This document shows positions 22,156 to 32,245 of a stretch of DNA of 64,000 bases, one piece after another. Below the pieces are notes generated by a model. It did not search any database. It was given only the letters and a program-made list of their open reading frames with translations, and was not told where the DNA came from. The DNA is taken from assembly GCF_008245225.1 (NCBI RefSeq), contig NZ_VTAW01000013.1, forward strand, positions 1 through 64,000, in the 5' to 3' direction. The translations under genes and the position numbers were made by a program. Numbering within the stretch: position 1 is the first letter of the stretch; each line of letters begins with the position of its first letter. The DNA comes from Natrialba swarupiae (GTDB lineage Archaea > Halobacteriota > Halobacteria > Halobacteriales > Natrialbaceae).

Positions 22156-23183
22156 GCAACCGAGACCTTTCACCGCGAGAAGCCCGTTCTCGGTTCCTCT
22201 CGCGCCGAAAAGCCGAAAACACCGACCGGACGCTCCGCACCTACGAAAACCGACTTACCCGGTTCGTCGAGTTCTGTGAGGAGCGCGACATCACCAAAAT
22301 GTCGGAGCTAACCGGCTGGGACATCGACGAGTTCCGAGCCGATCGGGAAGCGGCCGACATCGCACCGACCACCCTACGCGGTTCGATGGTCGCGCTGAAG
22401 CAGCTGCTCGACTACTGCGAGTCGATCGACGTCGTCGAGGACGACCTAGCCGACAAGGTGAACGTCCCGACGCTCACTCGATCCGAGGAATCGAGCGACC
22501 AGCAACTCGCACACGACGACGCCGAGCGGCTGATCAACTTCTACCGATCGTCACGGAAGTGGCAGGGGAGACCGGAGCACGTCGTTCTGGAAGTCGCCTG
22601 GCACGTTGGCTGTCGGATGAGCGGCCTTCGGGCGCTCGATCTCCGCGACTACAACCCCGATGAGCAGACACTCGAGTTTCGTCACCGACCGCCGTACACC
22701 CGCCTGAAGAACAAAGAACAAGGCGAGCGCGTGGTCGGGATCTCTGAGAAGGTAGTCGACGCGCTCGACACCTACCTCGCGAGAGAAAGGGTCGACAAAC
22801 GGGACGAGAAGGGACGTGAGCCCCTGTTTTGTGCGCGTCAGGGGCGACCGTCGAACTCGACGTTTCGCGCCTGGAGCTATATGGGCACCCAGCCCTGCTT
22901 GATCACCCAGTGTCCGCACTCCAAGCGTCGCGAGACGTGTGATTACACCCGCCGAAATTTCGCGAGCAAATGCCCGAGTAGCCGGGCGCTGCACGCCGTC
23001 CGCACTGGCTCGATCACCTGGCAGTTGCTACAGGGGCTCGACATCGAGACCGTCGCGAAGCGCGTGAACGCCCGGCCTGAAACCATCCGTCGCCACTACT
23101 ACAAGGCCGGTTTGCACGAGGAATTTGAGGAACTGCGAGCAGACGTCACTCTGAAACTTGACATTGAGGACAATGATTCGTAA
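22152..23183 (+). CDS. int: Tyrosine integrase of the provirus
   Basis: 343 residues from GTG 22152, coupled to the preceding microprotein. An N-terminal SAM-like core-binding domain (about 5-105) precedes the catalytic domain. R155 (GCRMSGLRALDL), K near RLKNKEQGE, H281-xx-R284 (HAVRTG) and Tyr316/317 (HYY) match the family, but the usual second His position appears to be Asn306. A Cys/His-rich insertion (CLITQCPHSKRRETCDY) before the HxxR box may bind zinc. The gene ends 63 bp from attR, as expected for a tRNA-targeting element. Confidence 0.9.
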   Translation: MSNRDLSPREARSRFLSRRKAENTDRTLRTYENRLTRFVEFCEERDITKMSELTGWDIDEFRADREAADIAPTTLRGSMVALKQLLDYCESIDVVEDDLADKVNVPTLTRSEESSDQQLAHDDAERLINFYRSSRKWQGRPEHVVLEVAWHVGCRMSGLRALDLRDYNPDEQTLEFRHRPPYTRLKNKEQGERVVGISEKVVDALDTYLARERVDKRDEKGREPLFCARQGRPSNSTFRAWSYMGTQPCLITQCPHSKRRETCDYTRRNFASKCPSSRALHAVRTGSITWQLLQGLDIETVAKRVNARPETIRRHYYKAGLHEEFEELRADVTLKLDIEDNDS

Positions 23184-23246
23184 CTCAGACTGCCGTAAAA
23201 TGGCCAGTGAATGCCCAGTTGTGTCGCGTTCCGCGGGAGAGGTGCG

Positions 23247-23262
23247 CCCTCCGACCCCATTT
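23247..23262 (+). repeat. attR
   Basis: Perfect 16-bp copy of the tRNA-Trp 3' end (ccctccgaccccattt), out of context of any tRNA, marking the right end of the provirus. Confidence 0.92.
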
Positions 23263-23465
23263 CCCCTTGAATTTATTGTAATATGTCACGGTAGTGGTCC
23301 GTGTAGAGAGATATCTTCTATCGAAGGTGGATCTGATGCAGTAGTGTGATTTTCGTGGGTGCGTCAGCGACGCCAGTGATTTCGGGACGGGAATAGCACG
23401 ACTTCCGGAGCGCATCGACCGAATAGGGTGCTGTTCGAGGAGATGGGCGCCAAATCCCCCGAGTT

Positions 23466-24449
23466 TTACGAGGGGTCGTCGACCCGGATCCGCGCACCGT
23501 CGGTAGCTGGGGCCGAGACGACGACCCGGCCCTCGAGTCCCCGATCAGCGAGTGCGTCCTCGGCCGCCGCGGCCGCCTCGTCGGCGTGGTCCCGATCGGT
23601 CACGCCGTAGACGACCGGCCCCCACGACGACTGGCCGACGCCCGAGAGGACACGACAGTGCTCGAGCGCCTCGACGAGTTCGCCGGCGGGGGGGCGGAAG
23701 ACGCCGCCCTGTGCGTCCGCGTACCAGCTACCGTTCTTGCGGCCGATCTCGGCGATCGCCTCGCCGAACTCCTCGAGGCGACCCTCCGCGGCGGCCGGAA
23801 GCAGTTTCCGCGTGACGACGCCCGCGATTTCGTCGGCGACCGCGGGATCGGCGCGCTCGACGACGGCTCGCATACTTCGATCTTCGTCGTCGCCGTTCCG
23901 TCCCGGCTCGGCGTCGGGAACGACGACGAGAAACCGCCACTCTGCGGGGAGGTCGTGACGCGAGACGACGGGCGGAACCGTCCAGTCGCCTTCCGCCGGC
24001 GGCTCCGTCGTAAAGCGTGCCGTCGGGTGGCCGGCGTCGACGACGAACCCGCCCGCTTCGAACGTCGCGACGCCGACGCCGCTTCGCCCACCACGGCCCA
24101 TCGCAGGAGCGTGGTCGCGGACCCGAGGTTCGAGACCGTGGGCACGGGCCGTCCCCGCGAGGACGGAGAGGGCGAGCTGGGTGCCACTTCCCAGGCCGAC
24201 GTGTCTCGGAAGGCGTTCCTCGAGGACGATTTCGACGCCAGGAACGTCCAGCAACTCGACGGCTCGGTGTGCGTACTCGCGGACGAGCGGGTCGGGTGCA
24301 ACGATTTCGTCCGCGGAGTTGGCGACGAGGGTCACCCGCGGTGTCTCGAGGCAGACACCAACGCCGCCGTACAGCCGACGGCGTGCGAGCGAGAGGTTCT
24401 GAAACCCGACGTGGAGGCGGGCCCCCGAAGAGACGGTGACGGTCGGCAT
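23466..24449 (-). CDS. GHMP-kinase family, beta-ribofuranosylaminobenzene 5'-phosphate synthase-like
   Basis: 327 residues. HVGLGSGTQLALSVLAG is the GHMP Gly-rich nucleotide/phosphate loop in the form typical of the MptG family; RSGVGVATFEAGGFVVDAG and GVGQSSWGPVVYG are further family blocks. MptG joins 4-hydroxybenzoate or p-aminobenzoate to PRPP in pterin-type C1-carrier synthesis in methanogens. In haloarchaea the natural substrate is uncertain. A single-gene unit right of the provirus. Confidence 0.82.
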   Translation of the reverse strand: MPTVTVSSGARLHVGFQNLSLARRRLYGGVGVCLETPRVTLVANSADEIVAPDPLVREYAHRAVELLDVPGVEIVLEERLPRHVGLGSGTQLALSVLAGTARAHGLEPRVRDHAPAMGRGGRSGVGVATFEAGGFVVDAGHPTARFTTEPPAEGDWTVPPVVSRHDLPAEWRFLVVVPDAEPGRNGDDEDRSMRAVVERADPAVADEIAGVVTRKLLPAAAEGRLEEFGEAIAEIGRKNGSWYADAQGGVFRPPAGELVEALEHCRVLSGVGQSSWGPVVYGVTDRDHADEAAAAAEDALADRGLEGRVVVSAPATDGARIRVDDPS

Positions 24450-24818
24450 CGTTCTCGCCGATTGGGTCGCTCGAGGGAAGGGGGTTTCGACGCTGGCAAC
24501 GTCTGATGCGGAATGCTGTCCCGATATCTCGGCGACGACTCGTTCGGAATGCCATCCGGACCTCCCGGCGCACCCGCCTCACGGGTCGCTGGTGCGCCGA
24601 CACTCACGGACGGTAAACCGTATCAGTTCGGGTTACGGACGCGTCGAAACTGACGGGCAACGGGCCGGACGACGACTCCGCTGAAACGAGATGCGACGTG
24701 CCGGTGTCCTCGGACGGTACGGACGGCTCTCGACGCGTTCGGGTGTCGACACACCGTGCAGTCGATTTGGCTCGGTGACCGTCGTCGGATCGAGAACGCG
24801 TCGGTCGGTGGTGCGTAG
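24450..24818. other. Gene-free stretch with element half-site
   Basis: No credible ORF. At 24609-24624, cggtaaaccgtatcag is the reverse complement of one arm of the ~81-bp TGATACGG element found elsewhere in the window. Confidence 0.4.
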
Positions 24819-25148
24819 CTATCGTTCTGGAACGCCGTACTCGACGTGGACGGTCGGCGTGCTCGGAGACTCGGGGGCGGGAACGCCGTTCCAGTCGACG
24901 AGGTTGACGTTCGCCATCTGTCCGGAGAATCTGAACCGCCGCACCCCCACGTCGATCGTCCCTTCCGCGGCGTGTTTCGAGACGACCGTCGCATCCTCGA
25001 GTGGGTCGTGGGAAACCATCTCGATTTCGCCGTTGACGGCGATCTCGAACGCTGCGGGAACGCCGCGACCGACGATGGTCACGAGATTGGGTAGATGGTC
25101 GTCTTCGCTCGATGCTGTCTGGCTGCGTACCGGATCGTCGCGTGCCAT
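24819..25148 (-). CDS. Conserved-looking haloarchaeal protein of unknown function
   Basis: 109 residues from ATG 25148. Beta-rich, with VTIVGRGVPAAFEIAVNGEIEMV and VEGTIDVGVRRFRFSG-like strands, ending in HVEYGVPER. No motif identifies it. The start was chosen because codon use collapses upstream. A TATA-like gcttatactg lies near 25170 on the minus strand. Confidence 0.55.
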   Translation of the reverse strand: MARDDPVRSQTASSEDDHLPNLVTIVGRGVPAAFEIAVNGEIEMVSHDPLEDATVVSKHAAEGTIDVGVRRFRFSGQMANVNLVDWNGVPAPESPSTPTVHVEYGVPER

Positions 25149-25337
25149 GCTTCGATGAGCCGGGTGGTACAGTATAAGCTTTCTTCCTCGAGAAACGGTA
25201 GGATCGTGAGAAATAGAGCCGCTGATGTATAAATTTCGCAATAGACTTGGTTTCCGGAATGGACGACCATCCTTCGGATATCGGCGAACATGTTCGCGCC
25301 ATACGGGCGCGGCGGTGCGATCGACCGGGAAAGGGTG

Positions 25338-25345
25338 ACTTATAG
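25338..25345 (+). promoter_or_regulatory. ilvD promoter TATA box
   Basis: acttatag lies about 23-30 bp before the ilvD ATG, giving a leaderless transcript. Confidence 0.6.
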
Positions 25346-25367
25346 TGTCCCGGCGTAAGGTCCGACC

Positions 25368-27089
25368 ATGAGCAGCGACGAGTTCGACTACGGAAAGGAC
25401 GAGCAGTTGCCGAGCCACGAGGTGACTCAGGGTGCGGAGAAAGCCCCGCATCGAGCGATGTTCCGTGCGATGGGGTTCGATGACGAGGACTTCTCCTCGC
25501 CGATGATCGGCGTGGCCAACCCCGCGGCCGACATCACGCCGTGTAACGTTCACCTGGACGACGTCGCCGCGTCGGCGCTCGAGGGCGTCGACGAGGCCGG
25601 CGGCATGCCGATCGAGTTCGGCACGATCACCATCTCCGACGCGATCTCGATGGGAACGGAGGGGATGAAAGCGTCGCTAATCTCCCGCGAAGTCATCGCC
25701 GACTCCGTGGAACTGGTTGCGTTCGGCGAGCGCATGGACGGGCTCGTCACGATCGGCGGCTGTGACAAGAACATGCCCGGGATGATGATGGCCGCGATCC
25801 GAACCGACCTGCCCTCGGTGTTCCTCTACGGCGGCTCGATCATGCCCGGCGAACACGACGGGCGAGAGGTCACGATCCAGAACGTCTTCGAGGGCGTCGG
25901 CGCCGTCTCCCAGGGAGAGATGAGCGAGGGTGAACTCAGCGAGATGGAACACCACGCCTGTCCCGGTGCCGGATCCTGCGGTGGCATGTTTACGGCGAAT
26001 ACGATGTCGTCGATCTCCGAGGCGATCGGCTTTGCACCGCTCGGATCGGCTTCTCCGCCAGCGGAGGACGAGGACCGCTACGAAATCGCCCGCGAAAGCG
26101 GCGCGATCGCGGTCGAGGCGGTCGAGAGTGGTCTGCGTCCCTCCGATTTCCTCTCGCGGGAATCGTTCGAGAACGCCATCGCGTTGCAGGTCTCCGTCGG
26201 CGGCTCGACCAACGCCGTCCTTCACCTCCTCGCGATGGCCGCGGAGGCCGGCGTCGACCTCGACGTCGAGGACTTCAACGAGATCAGCGCTCGAACGCCG
26301 AAGATCGCCGACCTCCAGCCCGGCGGCGAGAAGGTGATGAACGACCTCCACGAGGTCGGCGGCGTGCCCGTCGTCCTCCAGGAACTCCTCGAGGCCGACT
26401 TGCTCCACGGCGACGCGTTAACCGTTACGGGCGAGACGATGGCCGACGCGCTCGAGCGCGTCGACCCACCACAGATCGAGGAGGTCGACGCGGCGTTCCT
26501 GCACACCGTCGACGCCCCCATCCACGAGCGCGGCGCCATCCGCATCCTCACGGGTAACCTCGCACCCGAGGGCGCGGTGATCAAGATCACCGGTGAGGAC
26601 CACCTTCACCACGAGGGGCCTGTCCGCGTCTTCGAGGACGAGGAGAACGCGATGGCCTACGTCCAAGAGGGCCGCGTCGAGTCCGGCGACGTCCTCTGTA
26701 TTCGAAACGAGGGCCCCCGCGGCGGACCCGGCATGCGCGAGATGCTCGGCGTCACGAGCGCCGTCGCCGGCCAGGGCCACGCCGAAGACGTCGCACTGTT
26801 TACCGACGGCCGCTTCTCGGGAGCCACTCGAGGATTCTCCATCGGCCACGTCGCCCCCGAGGCCTTCGTCGGCGGCCCGATCGCCGCCCTCGAGGACGGC
26901 GACATCGTCACGATCGACATCGACGAACTCGAGCTCTCCGTCGACCTGACCGACGAGGAGATCGAGTCACGACTCGAGGAGTACGAACCCGAGCCGGCCT
27001 ACGACACCGGCGTGTTAGCGAAATACGGCACGGCGTTCGACTCCGCGGCCAACGGCGCCGTGACGAACCCGGGAGCCACTCGAGAGTAG
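25368..27089 (+). CDS. ilvD: Dihydroxy-acid dehydratase
   Basis: 573 residues, the normal length. The enzyme dehydrates 2,3-dihydroxy acids to 2-keto acids in valine, leucine and isoleucine synthesis, and carries a Fe-S cluster and Mg. Cluster and active-site motifs are [19 protein letters not shown] (near residue 130) and [16 protein letters not shown] (near 198). The C-terminal [10 protein letters not shown] and [10 protein letters not shown] blocks are intact. Monocistronic with a strong leaderless promoter. Confidence 0.97.
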   Translation: MSSDEFDYGKDEQLPSHEVTQGAEKAPHRAMFRAMGFDDEDFSSPMIGVANPAADITPCNVHLDDVAASALEGVDEAGGMPIEFGTITISDAISMGTEGMKASLISREVIADSVELVAFGERMDGLVTIGGCDKNMPGMMMAAIRTDLPSVFLYGGSIMPGEHDGREVTIQNVFEGVGAVSQGEMSEGELSEMEHHACPGAGSCGGMFTANTMSSISEAIGFAPLGSASPPAEDEDRYEIARESGAIAVEAVESGLRPSDFLSRESFENAIALQVSVGGSTNAVLHLLAMAAEAGVDLDVEDFNEISARTPKIADLQPGGEKVMNDLHEVGGVPVVLQELLEADLLHGDALTVTGETMADALERVDPPQIEEVDAAFLHTVDAPIHERGAIRILTGNLAPEGAVIKITGEDHLHHEGPVRVFEDEENAMAYVQEGRVESGDVLCIRNEGPRGGPGMREMLGVTSAVAGQGHAEDVALFTDGRFSGATRGFSIGHVAPEAFVGGPIAALEDGDIVTIDIDELELSVDLTDEEIESRLEEYEPEPAYDTGVLAKYGTAFDSAANGAVTNPGATRE

Positions 27090-27225
27090 CACCGTTTCGG
27101 GCGAGAGCTGTCGCTCGTGGCTGTGCTCTCGTTTTCGAACGTCTGTTCACCACGGAGGTGACGACCTCCCTTCGATGTCCTGCACGACCCTTTCCCCTAC
27201 CTATCACCGAGAGTGAGTAGAACGA

Positions 27226-27390
27226 ATGTACAAGTACTGCCTCGAGTGTGGGTGGCAGGTCAGTACGAGCGGCGACCTCACCGAACGAGAGGCGTCGGAG
27301 GCGGCAATCGAACATTTCGTCGAAACCGGTCACGCCGTCGAGTCGCTGCGTCTCCCATCTCCCGTCGTATTCGAGGAGACCCACAGCTAG
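27226..27390 (+). CDS. Small C2H2-like zinc protein
   Basis: 54 residues from ATG 27226. CLECGW then EHFVETGHAVES gives C-x2-C-x(n)-H-x5-H, a plausible single zinc finger. Short proteins like this are frequent in haloarchaea and some are functional; the role of this one is unknown. Confidence 0.6.
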   Translation: MYKYCLECGWQVSTSGDLTEREASEAAIEHFVETGHAVESLRLPSPVVFEETHS

Positions 27391-27537
27391 TGAGCCGACG
27401 CCTCTCGATTTCGATCTGCGCGCCGGTCTGGTGACCGGTCGTGAACTGAAGCGGGGAAAAGCGAGTCGTCCGACGATCCCGCCCACTGAGTGATGATTCC
27501 GCCCTCAAGGAGCCGACGAATTCGCGTCTGTTCCGGG

Positions 27538-28908
27538 TTAGAACGGGGGCGAGGTTGGGATGCCGGTCTCGAAGTCGTCCAGCGGTCGGACGCCGATACC
27601 GTGGAAGTCGGGCGTCGAAATGTCGTCGTCCTCGATCTCGTCTTCGGAGTAGTCGTCGATCGGATCGGGCTCGACGACGTCGACGATGTCCCGCGTTTCG
27701 GTGTCCAGCACGGAGAACCCGGGGGTCACGCCGGTTGCGGCGTGTGGGTCACCGGACTGCGGGGCGGGGCCCCGAAGCGTCACGAACATGTACTCCCCGT
27801 CGGGCGAGGCCCACATGATGTCGGGTGCGTCGCGCTCGCCCGGGTCGTCGGACTGGTCCGGACCGTAGGCGTCGATCTCTTCGATGACCTCGTCCGTCTC
27901 GGGGTCGAGGACCACGCCGTCGTTCGTCTCGCGGTTCAGGACCCACAGCTCCTCGCCGTCGGGAGTGAACCAAAAGCCGTGAGCGTCGTTGCCAGCGGTG
28001 CTCGCGCCGTCGACGGTGATCTCGTCGTCTGCCGTGTCGTAGACGTAGTAGTCGCCGACGCCCTCGCCGTCACTCGAGGGGAGACCAGCAGTGAGGTAGA
28101 ACTTCTCCTCAGTGGGGTGGGGCATCGTCCCGCAGTTGGTCGGAAGCGTCTCGCCGGAGTAGGCTCGATCGACCGAGAAGTCGTCGTGGTCGACGATAAC
28201 GAGCGCACCGTCGTGGTAGCTCGGTCCGACGGTGTGAAGCGATCGTCCATCCGGGGCGTACTGGTGACAGATCGGTGCACCCTCCTCGATTCCGGCGTCG
28301 ACGATCGTGTCGTTCTCGCGAAGGTCGATGTCGTCGACGATCTCGAACTCCTCGGCGTCGAGGTCGGCATCGACGCGGACGATCTTGTCCGCGCCGATGA
28401 CGTCGACGTGGATATACTCGTCGTCGGGCGAGAAGCCGGCGAAATGCGAGCTCGGCCCAGTCTCGATGTTCCCGACGAGTTCGTGATCGTCGGTTCGGAA
28501 GACGAGCGTGCGGGCCCCGCCGGTACAGGCGACTGCGGCGTACTCGTAATCCGACGTGTAATCGATCATGTGCGGAACGACCCCGTCGTCCGGGACGCCC
28601 TCGAGCTCGTTCAGGTCGAGCGTGTCGGTCCGATCGAACTCGTCGTCACCATCACCTGGCTGATAGAAGTGAATGTTGTCCTGGCCCTGATCGAGCGCCC
28701 AAATTTCGTACTGGAGCGTCTCCGGCTCCGCTGGCTCGTCGTCTCCATCGTCGGTCTGTTCTTCCTGGTCACTGCCGTCGTCGTCCGTGCTTGCGTCGTC
28801 GTCCTGGGGCTCGACGTCGCCCTCTTCGTCCGCACAGCCGGCGACTGCGATGGCGCCGGCAACTGCACTTCCCGCGAGGAATGTTCTGCGAGTTGGATCT
28901 GGCTTCAT
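27538..28908 (-). CDS. Tat lipoprotein with YncE-type beta-propeller
   Basis: 456 residues. TRRTFLAGSAVAGAIAVAGC combines a Tat motif and lipobox; a ~45-residue Asp-rich spacer follows. The remainder shows repeated propeller blades with GFSPDDEYIHV, YAPDGRSLHTV, FTPDGEELWVLN and ASPDGEYMFV. YncE-type propellers are exported and often associate with DNA, metals or redox partners; no partner is evident here. A long antisense ORF on the plus strand is a composition artefact. Confidence 0.8.
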   Translation of the reverse strand: MKPDPTRRTFLAGSAVAGAIAVAGCADEEGDVEPQDDDASTDDDGSDQEEQTDDGDDEPAEPETLQYEIWALDQGQDNIHFYQPGDGDDEFDRTDTLDLNELEGVPDDGVVPHMIDYTSDYEYAAVACTGGARTLVFRTDDHELVGNIETGPSSHFAGFSPDDEYIHVDVIGADKIVRVDADLDAEEFEIVDDIDLRENDTIVDAGIEEGAPICHQYAPDGRSLHTVGPSYHDGALVIVDHDDFSVDRAYSGETLPTNCGTMPHPTEEKFYLTAGLPSSDGEGVGDYYVYDTADDEITVDGASTAGNDAHGFWFTPDGEELWVLNRETNDGVVLDPETDEVIEEIDAYGPDQSDDPGERDAPDIMWASPDGEYMFVTLRGPAPQSGDPHAATGVTPGFSVLDTETRDIVDVVEPDPIDDYSEDEIEDDDISTPDFHGIGVRPLDDFETGIPTSPPF

Positions 28909-29183
28909 ACCGACGTACTCGGGTCTACGGGTTCAAAAGTTTGCGGGTTTCAGGCCGTCTCTCCGGCAAATTTGGCACTTGAGGGAGATAGCGGCAATTG
29001 TTGACTTCGGTTTCGATCCGGTCTCGAGAGATCCGTCGGAAGCACCAATCACCCGTCAATCGCCGGTTGAAAATATCGGGAGAAACGATGAATATTGCCG
29101 CTTTCTACGTCGTCGTTTTTCGGGGTTCCAGAGACGATTCCCTCTCTCGTGGAGAACGTCCACGACAGTACTCGTCGGTGATG

Positions 29184-29612
29184 TCAGCGGCGACGGTCGA
29201 GCACCCGGTCGATAATGAGCCGCGTCGAGAGCAACTCGTCGTCGCGTGGCTCTCGCCCGCTCGCACGCTCGACCGCACAGTCGATACCGCGACGCTCGAG
29301 TTCGGAAGCGATGGCGGATTCGTCGTGATACTGGTCGTGTCCGAGCGCGATCACGTCGGGATCGATCTCTTCGATCGGCGCGAAGATGTCTTCCTGGTGG
29401 CCCAACAGGGCCTCGTCGACGGCCTCGAGAGCGGCCACGACGTCCCGCCGTTGGGTTGCCGGACAGATCGGTGCCTCCTTGTGATCGACGTTCGTCGTCC
29501 GCGATACGATGACGTAGAGTCGATCTCCCATCTCGGCGGCCTCCTCGAGATAGTGGACGTGGCCGGGGTGGATGATGTCGAACGTTCCCTGTGCGATGAC
29601 CGTTCTCGTCAT
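29184..29612 (-). CDS. ribL: FAD synthase (RibL-type nucleotidyltransferase)
   Basis: 142 residues. [17 protein letters not shown] is the HxGH nucleotidyltransferase signature, and [10 protein letters not shown] and [10 protein letters not shown] are ligand-binding regions. The archaeal RibL family transfers AMP from ATP to FMN to give FAD; a cytidylyltransferase function is the close alternative. Length is normal. Confidence 0.85.
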   Translation of the reverse strand: MTRTVIAQGTFDIIHPGHVHYLEEAAEMGDRLYVIVSRTTNVDHKEAPICPATQRRDVVAALEAVDEALLGHQEDIFAPIEEIDPDVIALGHDQYHDESAIASELERRGIDCAVERASGREPRDDELLSTRLIIDRVLDRRR

Positions 29613-29691
29613 CTGTCTCTCGTCCGACTCGTTCGTCGAATCATAGCTTTCTCAAATCTCTCCTCTGGTCCGGCTGCGGTGGTCTGTCCGT

Positions 29692-30189
29692 TCATCCGCG
29701 AAGCTCCTCGTCGATGTCTGCCTGGGTGAAATCGAAGAACTCCTCGTTGTCGGGGAGATCGACGTCGAGGACGTTCAGATTCGTTGGCTGGCCCTGTGAG
29801 TCGAATGCCTTCCAATCGGTTCGTCTGTACGGTGCGCCGACGATGATGTGAACGCTTCCACGGCCGAACGTCTCGAGGTCGGCGTCGCTGGGTCTGATCA
29901 CGCCGTTCGGATGGGAGTGGATGCTCCCCAGCGCCTTCACGTCGTTCGGAATCTGGCTCGTCTTGACCGTCGCGCTAACGCTGTTGGCCTCGGTGCCGGG
30001 CACGACCAGAATGTCGGTGATGATGAGCCCGTCCCGGTCGAGTCCTAGCCGACTCGCCTCGGTCCCGCGGAGAAATCCCATGTACTCCGCCGGGTGAGTC
30101 GCCTCGGAGGACTCGATAGCGAACTCGAGGGTCTCCTCGGCGATGCCGAGGATCTCGTTCGAGCGAAACAGCGCGTCGAGCAGCCCCAT
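29692..30189 (-). CDS. JAMM/MPN+ metalloprotease
   Basis: 165 residues from ATG 30189 (ATG 30195 equally possible). An upstream Glu (PAEYMGFLRG) and GSIHSHPNGVIRPSDADLE form the JAMM zinc motif E...HxHPx(n)SxxD. Haloarchaeal JAMM proteases remove ubiquitin-like SAMP proteins from conjugates and recycle them for sulfur transfer. About 80 bp separate it from ribL. Confidence 0.85.
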   Translation of the reverse strand: MGLLDALFRSNEILGIAEETLEFAIESSEATHPAEYMGFLRGTEASRLGLDRDGLIITDILVVPGTEANSVSATVKTSQIPNDVKALGSIHSHPNGVIRPSDADLETFGRGSVHIIVGAPYRRTDWKAFDSQGQPTNLNVLDVDLPDNEEFFDFTQADIDEELRG

Positions 30190-30340
30190 ATCCATACCTG
30201 TGGGCTTGCCGTTGCTAAACGTTCCGATACACCGGTTCGTACTCGCAAGCCCTGACGGAGGGACGCTGGACCATCCCTGGGCACCCGCGGAAACTCCTTG
30301 GCAAGGGTTATACGCGGCCACCACCAAACGCCAAACCAAG

Positions 30341-32245
30341 ATGACACGTGAGTCCGCCGAGGAACTCGGCGAGGACGACGGGGGTTCCGTCGTCTACGAT
30401 CTCGATGCTGACTGTACCGCCGACGACGTCGAGCAAGATACACCCTATCTGGCCGAAATCAACGGTGTCGTCGACTACGGCGTCTTCGTCGACCTCTCCG
30501 AATCCGTCTCCGGTCTCGTCCACGAATCCGTTCTCGAGGGCACCTACCGCGTCGGTGACGAACTCGTCGTCGAACTCGAGGCCGTCCGCGACAACGGCGA
30601 CATCGCGTTCGAACCCGTCGACACCGACGAGTACGAACTCGAGTCGGTCTCCCACGACTACTCCCTGACGGGGACGAACCGCCTCGAGGCCAACGTCGGC
30701 GAACAGATCCACCTCGAAGGCACCGTCATCCAGGTCAAACAGACGGGCGGGCCGACGATCTTTCACGTCGCCGACGAGTACGGCGTCGTTCCCTGTGCCG
30801 CCTTCGAGGAGGCCGGCGTCCGCGCGTATCCGTCGATCGAAATCGACGACGTTATCCGCGTTACCGGGACGCCCGAGTACCGCGAGGGCTCGGTCCAGAT
30901 CGAAGTCGACGGGCTCTCGACGCTCGAGGGCGAGGACGCCGAGGAGGCTCGCGAACGGATCGAGGAGGCCCTCGATACCCGCGCGGAACCCCACGAGGTC
31001 GACCCGCTGATCGACTGGCCCGCCTTCGAGAAGCTCCGGCCGAACCTCCGCGAGGTCGCGAAACTGCTCCGCCGAACCGTTCTCGAGGGTCGTCCCATCC
31101 GCGTCCGCCATCACGCCGACGGCGACGGCATGTGCGCCGCGGTTCCGGTCCAGATCGCCCTGGAACGGTTCATCGCGGATGTCCACGAGGACGCCGACGC
31201 GCCGCGACACCTCATCAAGCGACTGCCCGCGAAGGCGCCGTTCTACGAGATGGAAGACGCCACGCGCGACCTGAACTTCGCGCTCGAGGACCGCGAGAAA
31301 CACGGCCAACAGTTACCCCTCCTGTTGATGCTCGATAACGGCTCGACGGCCGAGGACGTCCCGGCCTACGAGACGCTGGCGCACTACGACATCCCGATCG
31401 CCGTCGTCGACCACCACCACCCCGACCCGGAGGCCGTCGAGCACCTGCTGGACGCCCACGTCAACCCCTACCTCCACGACGAGGACTACCGGATCACGAC
31501 GGGGATGTGTTGTGTCGAACTCGCCCGAATGATCTACCCCGACATCACGGACGAACTCCGGCACATCCCCGCCGTCGCCGGCCTCTCGGATCGTTCGAAG
31601 GCCGACGCGATGGACGACTATCTCGAACTCGCCGCCGAGGAGGGCTACGACGAAACGCGCCTACAGGACGTCAGCGAGGCGCTCGACTACGCCGCCTTCT
31701 GGCTCCGATACAACTCCGGCGACCAGCTCATCCAGGACCTGCTCCAGATCGACAACGGCGACGACGAGCGCCACCGCGAACTCGTCTCCTTCTTCGCCGA
31801 CCGCGGCCGCGAGGAAGTCGACGAGCAACTCGAGGCCGCCATGCCCCACGTCGAACACGAAGACCTCGACAACGGGGCGCACCTCTACCGGATCGACGTC
31901 GAGAACTACGCCCACCGCTTTACCTACCCCGCGCCGGGTAAGACGACCGGCGAGATCCACGACCGCAAGATCGAGGAGACCGGCGACCCCGTGATCACGG
32001 TCGGCTACGGGCCGGACTTCGCCGTCCTCCGCAGTGACGGCGTCCGCCTGGATATCCCGCAGATGGTCTCGGAACTCGAGGAGGAAGTGCCGGGCGGCGG
32101 CGTCTCCGGTGGCGGCCACCTCGTCGTCGGCTCGATCAAGTTCGTCAAAGGCAAACGCGAGGAAGTGATCGACGCTTTGGTCGAGAAGATGGAGGACGCC
32201 GAAATCGACGAAGCGCTCTCGAGTGCCGCGCCGATCGACGACTGA
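30341..32245 (+). CDS. RecJ-like DHH nuclease with S1 and OB domains
   Basis: 634 residues from ATG 30341 (a longer upstream reading overlaps the divergent gene). An N-terminal S1 domain (GVVDYGVFVDLSESVSGLVHES, about 30-90) and an OB/tRNA-anti domain (about 105-190) precede the DHH phosphoesterase domain with HADGDGMCA, LMLDNGSTAED and VVDHHHPD. The DHHA1 region ends with SGGGHLVVGSIKF. Archaeal RecJ-like/GAN-related enzymes act on single-stranded DNA or RNA in repair and replication. Confidence 0.9.
   Translation: MTRESAEELGEDDGGSVVYDLDADCTADDVEQDTPYLAEINGVVDYGVFVDLSESVSGLVHESVLEGTYRVGDELVVELEAVRDNGDIAFEPVDTDEYELESVSHDYSLTGTNRLEANVGEQIHLEGTVIQVKQTGGPTIFHVADEYGVVPCAAFEEAGVRAYPSIEIDDVIRVTGTPEYREGSVQIEVDGLSTLEGEDAEEARERIEEALDTRAEPHEVDPLIDWPAFEKLRPNLREVAKLLRRTVLEGRPIRVRHHADGDGMCAAVPVQIALERFIADVHEDADAPRHLIKRLPAKAPFYEMEDATRDLNFALEDREKHGQQLPLLLMLDNGSTAEDVPAYETLAHYDIPIAVVDHHHPDPEAVEHLLDAHVNPYLHDEDYRITTGMCCVELARMIYPDITDELRHIPAVAGLSDRSKADAMDDYLELAAEEGYDETRLQDVSEALDYAAFWLRYNSGDQLIQDLLQIDNGDDERHRELVSFFADRGREEVDEQLEAAMPHVEHEDLDNGAHLYRIDVENYAHRFTYPAPGKTTGEIHDRKIEETGDPVITVGYGPDFAVLRSDGVRLDIPQMVSELEEEVPGGGVSGGGHLVVGSIKFVKGKREEVIDALVEKMEDAEIDEALSSAAPIDD

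Larger units (their letters stand above)
5457..23262. mobile_element. Integrated temperate pleolipovirus-like provirus (~17.8 kb)
   Basis: A 16-bp perfect direct repeat of the tRNA-Trp 3' end bounds the element (attL 5457-5472, attR 23247-23262). A tyrosine integrase gene ends 63 bp before attR. Inside are a long minus-strand block with a Tat-exported ~660-residue spike-like protein, 2- and 4-TM membrane proteins and a P-loop ATPase, the gene complement expected of pleolipoviruses. A PhiH1-type repressor, a putative replication protein, HicBA, pilins and a HEPN protein complete it. Size and integration into a tRNA gene match SNJ2-like betapleolipoviruses as I remember them. Apparent completeness suggests it could be inducible. 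Confidence 0.88.

Noticed and set aside
27490-29004. 504-codon plus-strand ORF
   Set aside because: Antisense to the beta-propeller lipoprotein, Val/Arg-rich without motifs; a high-GC artefact.
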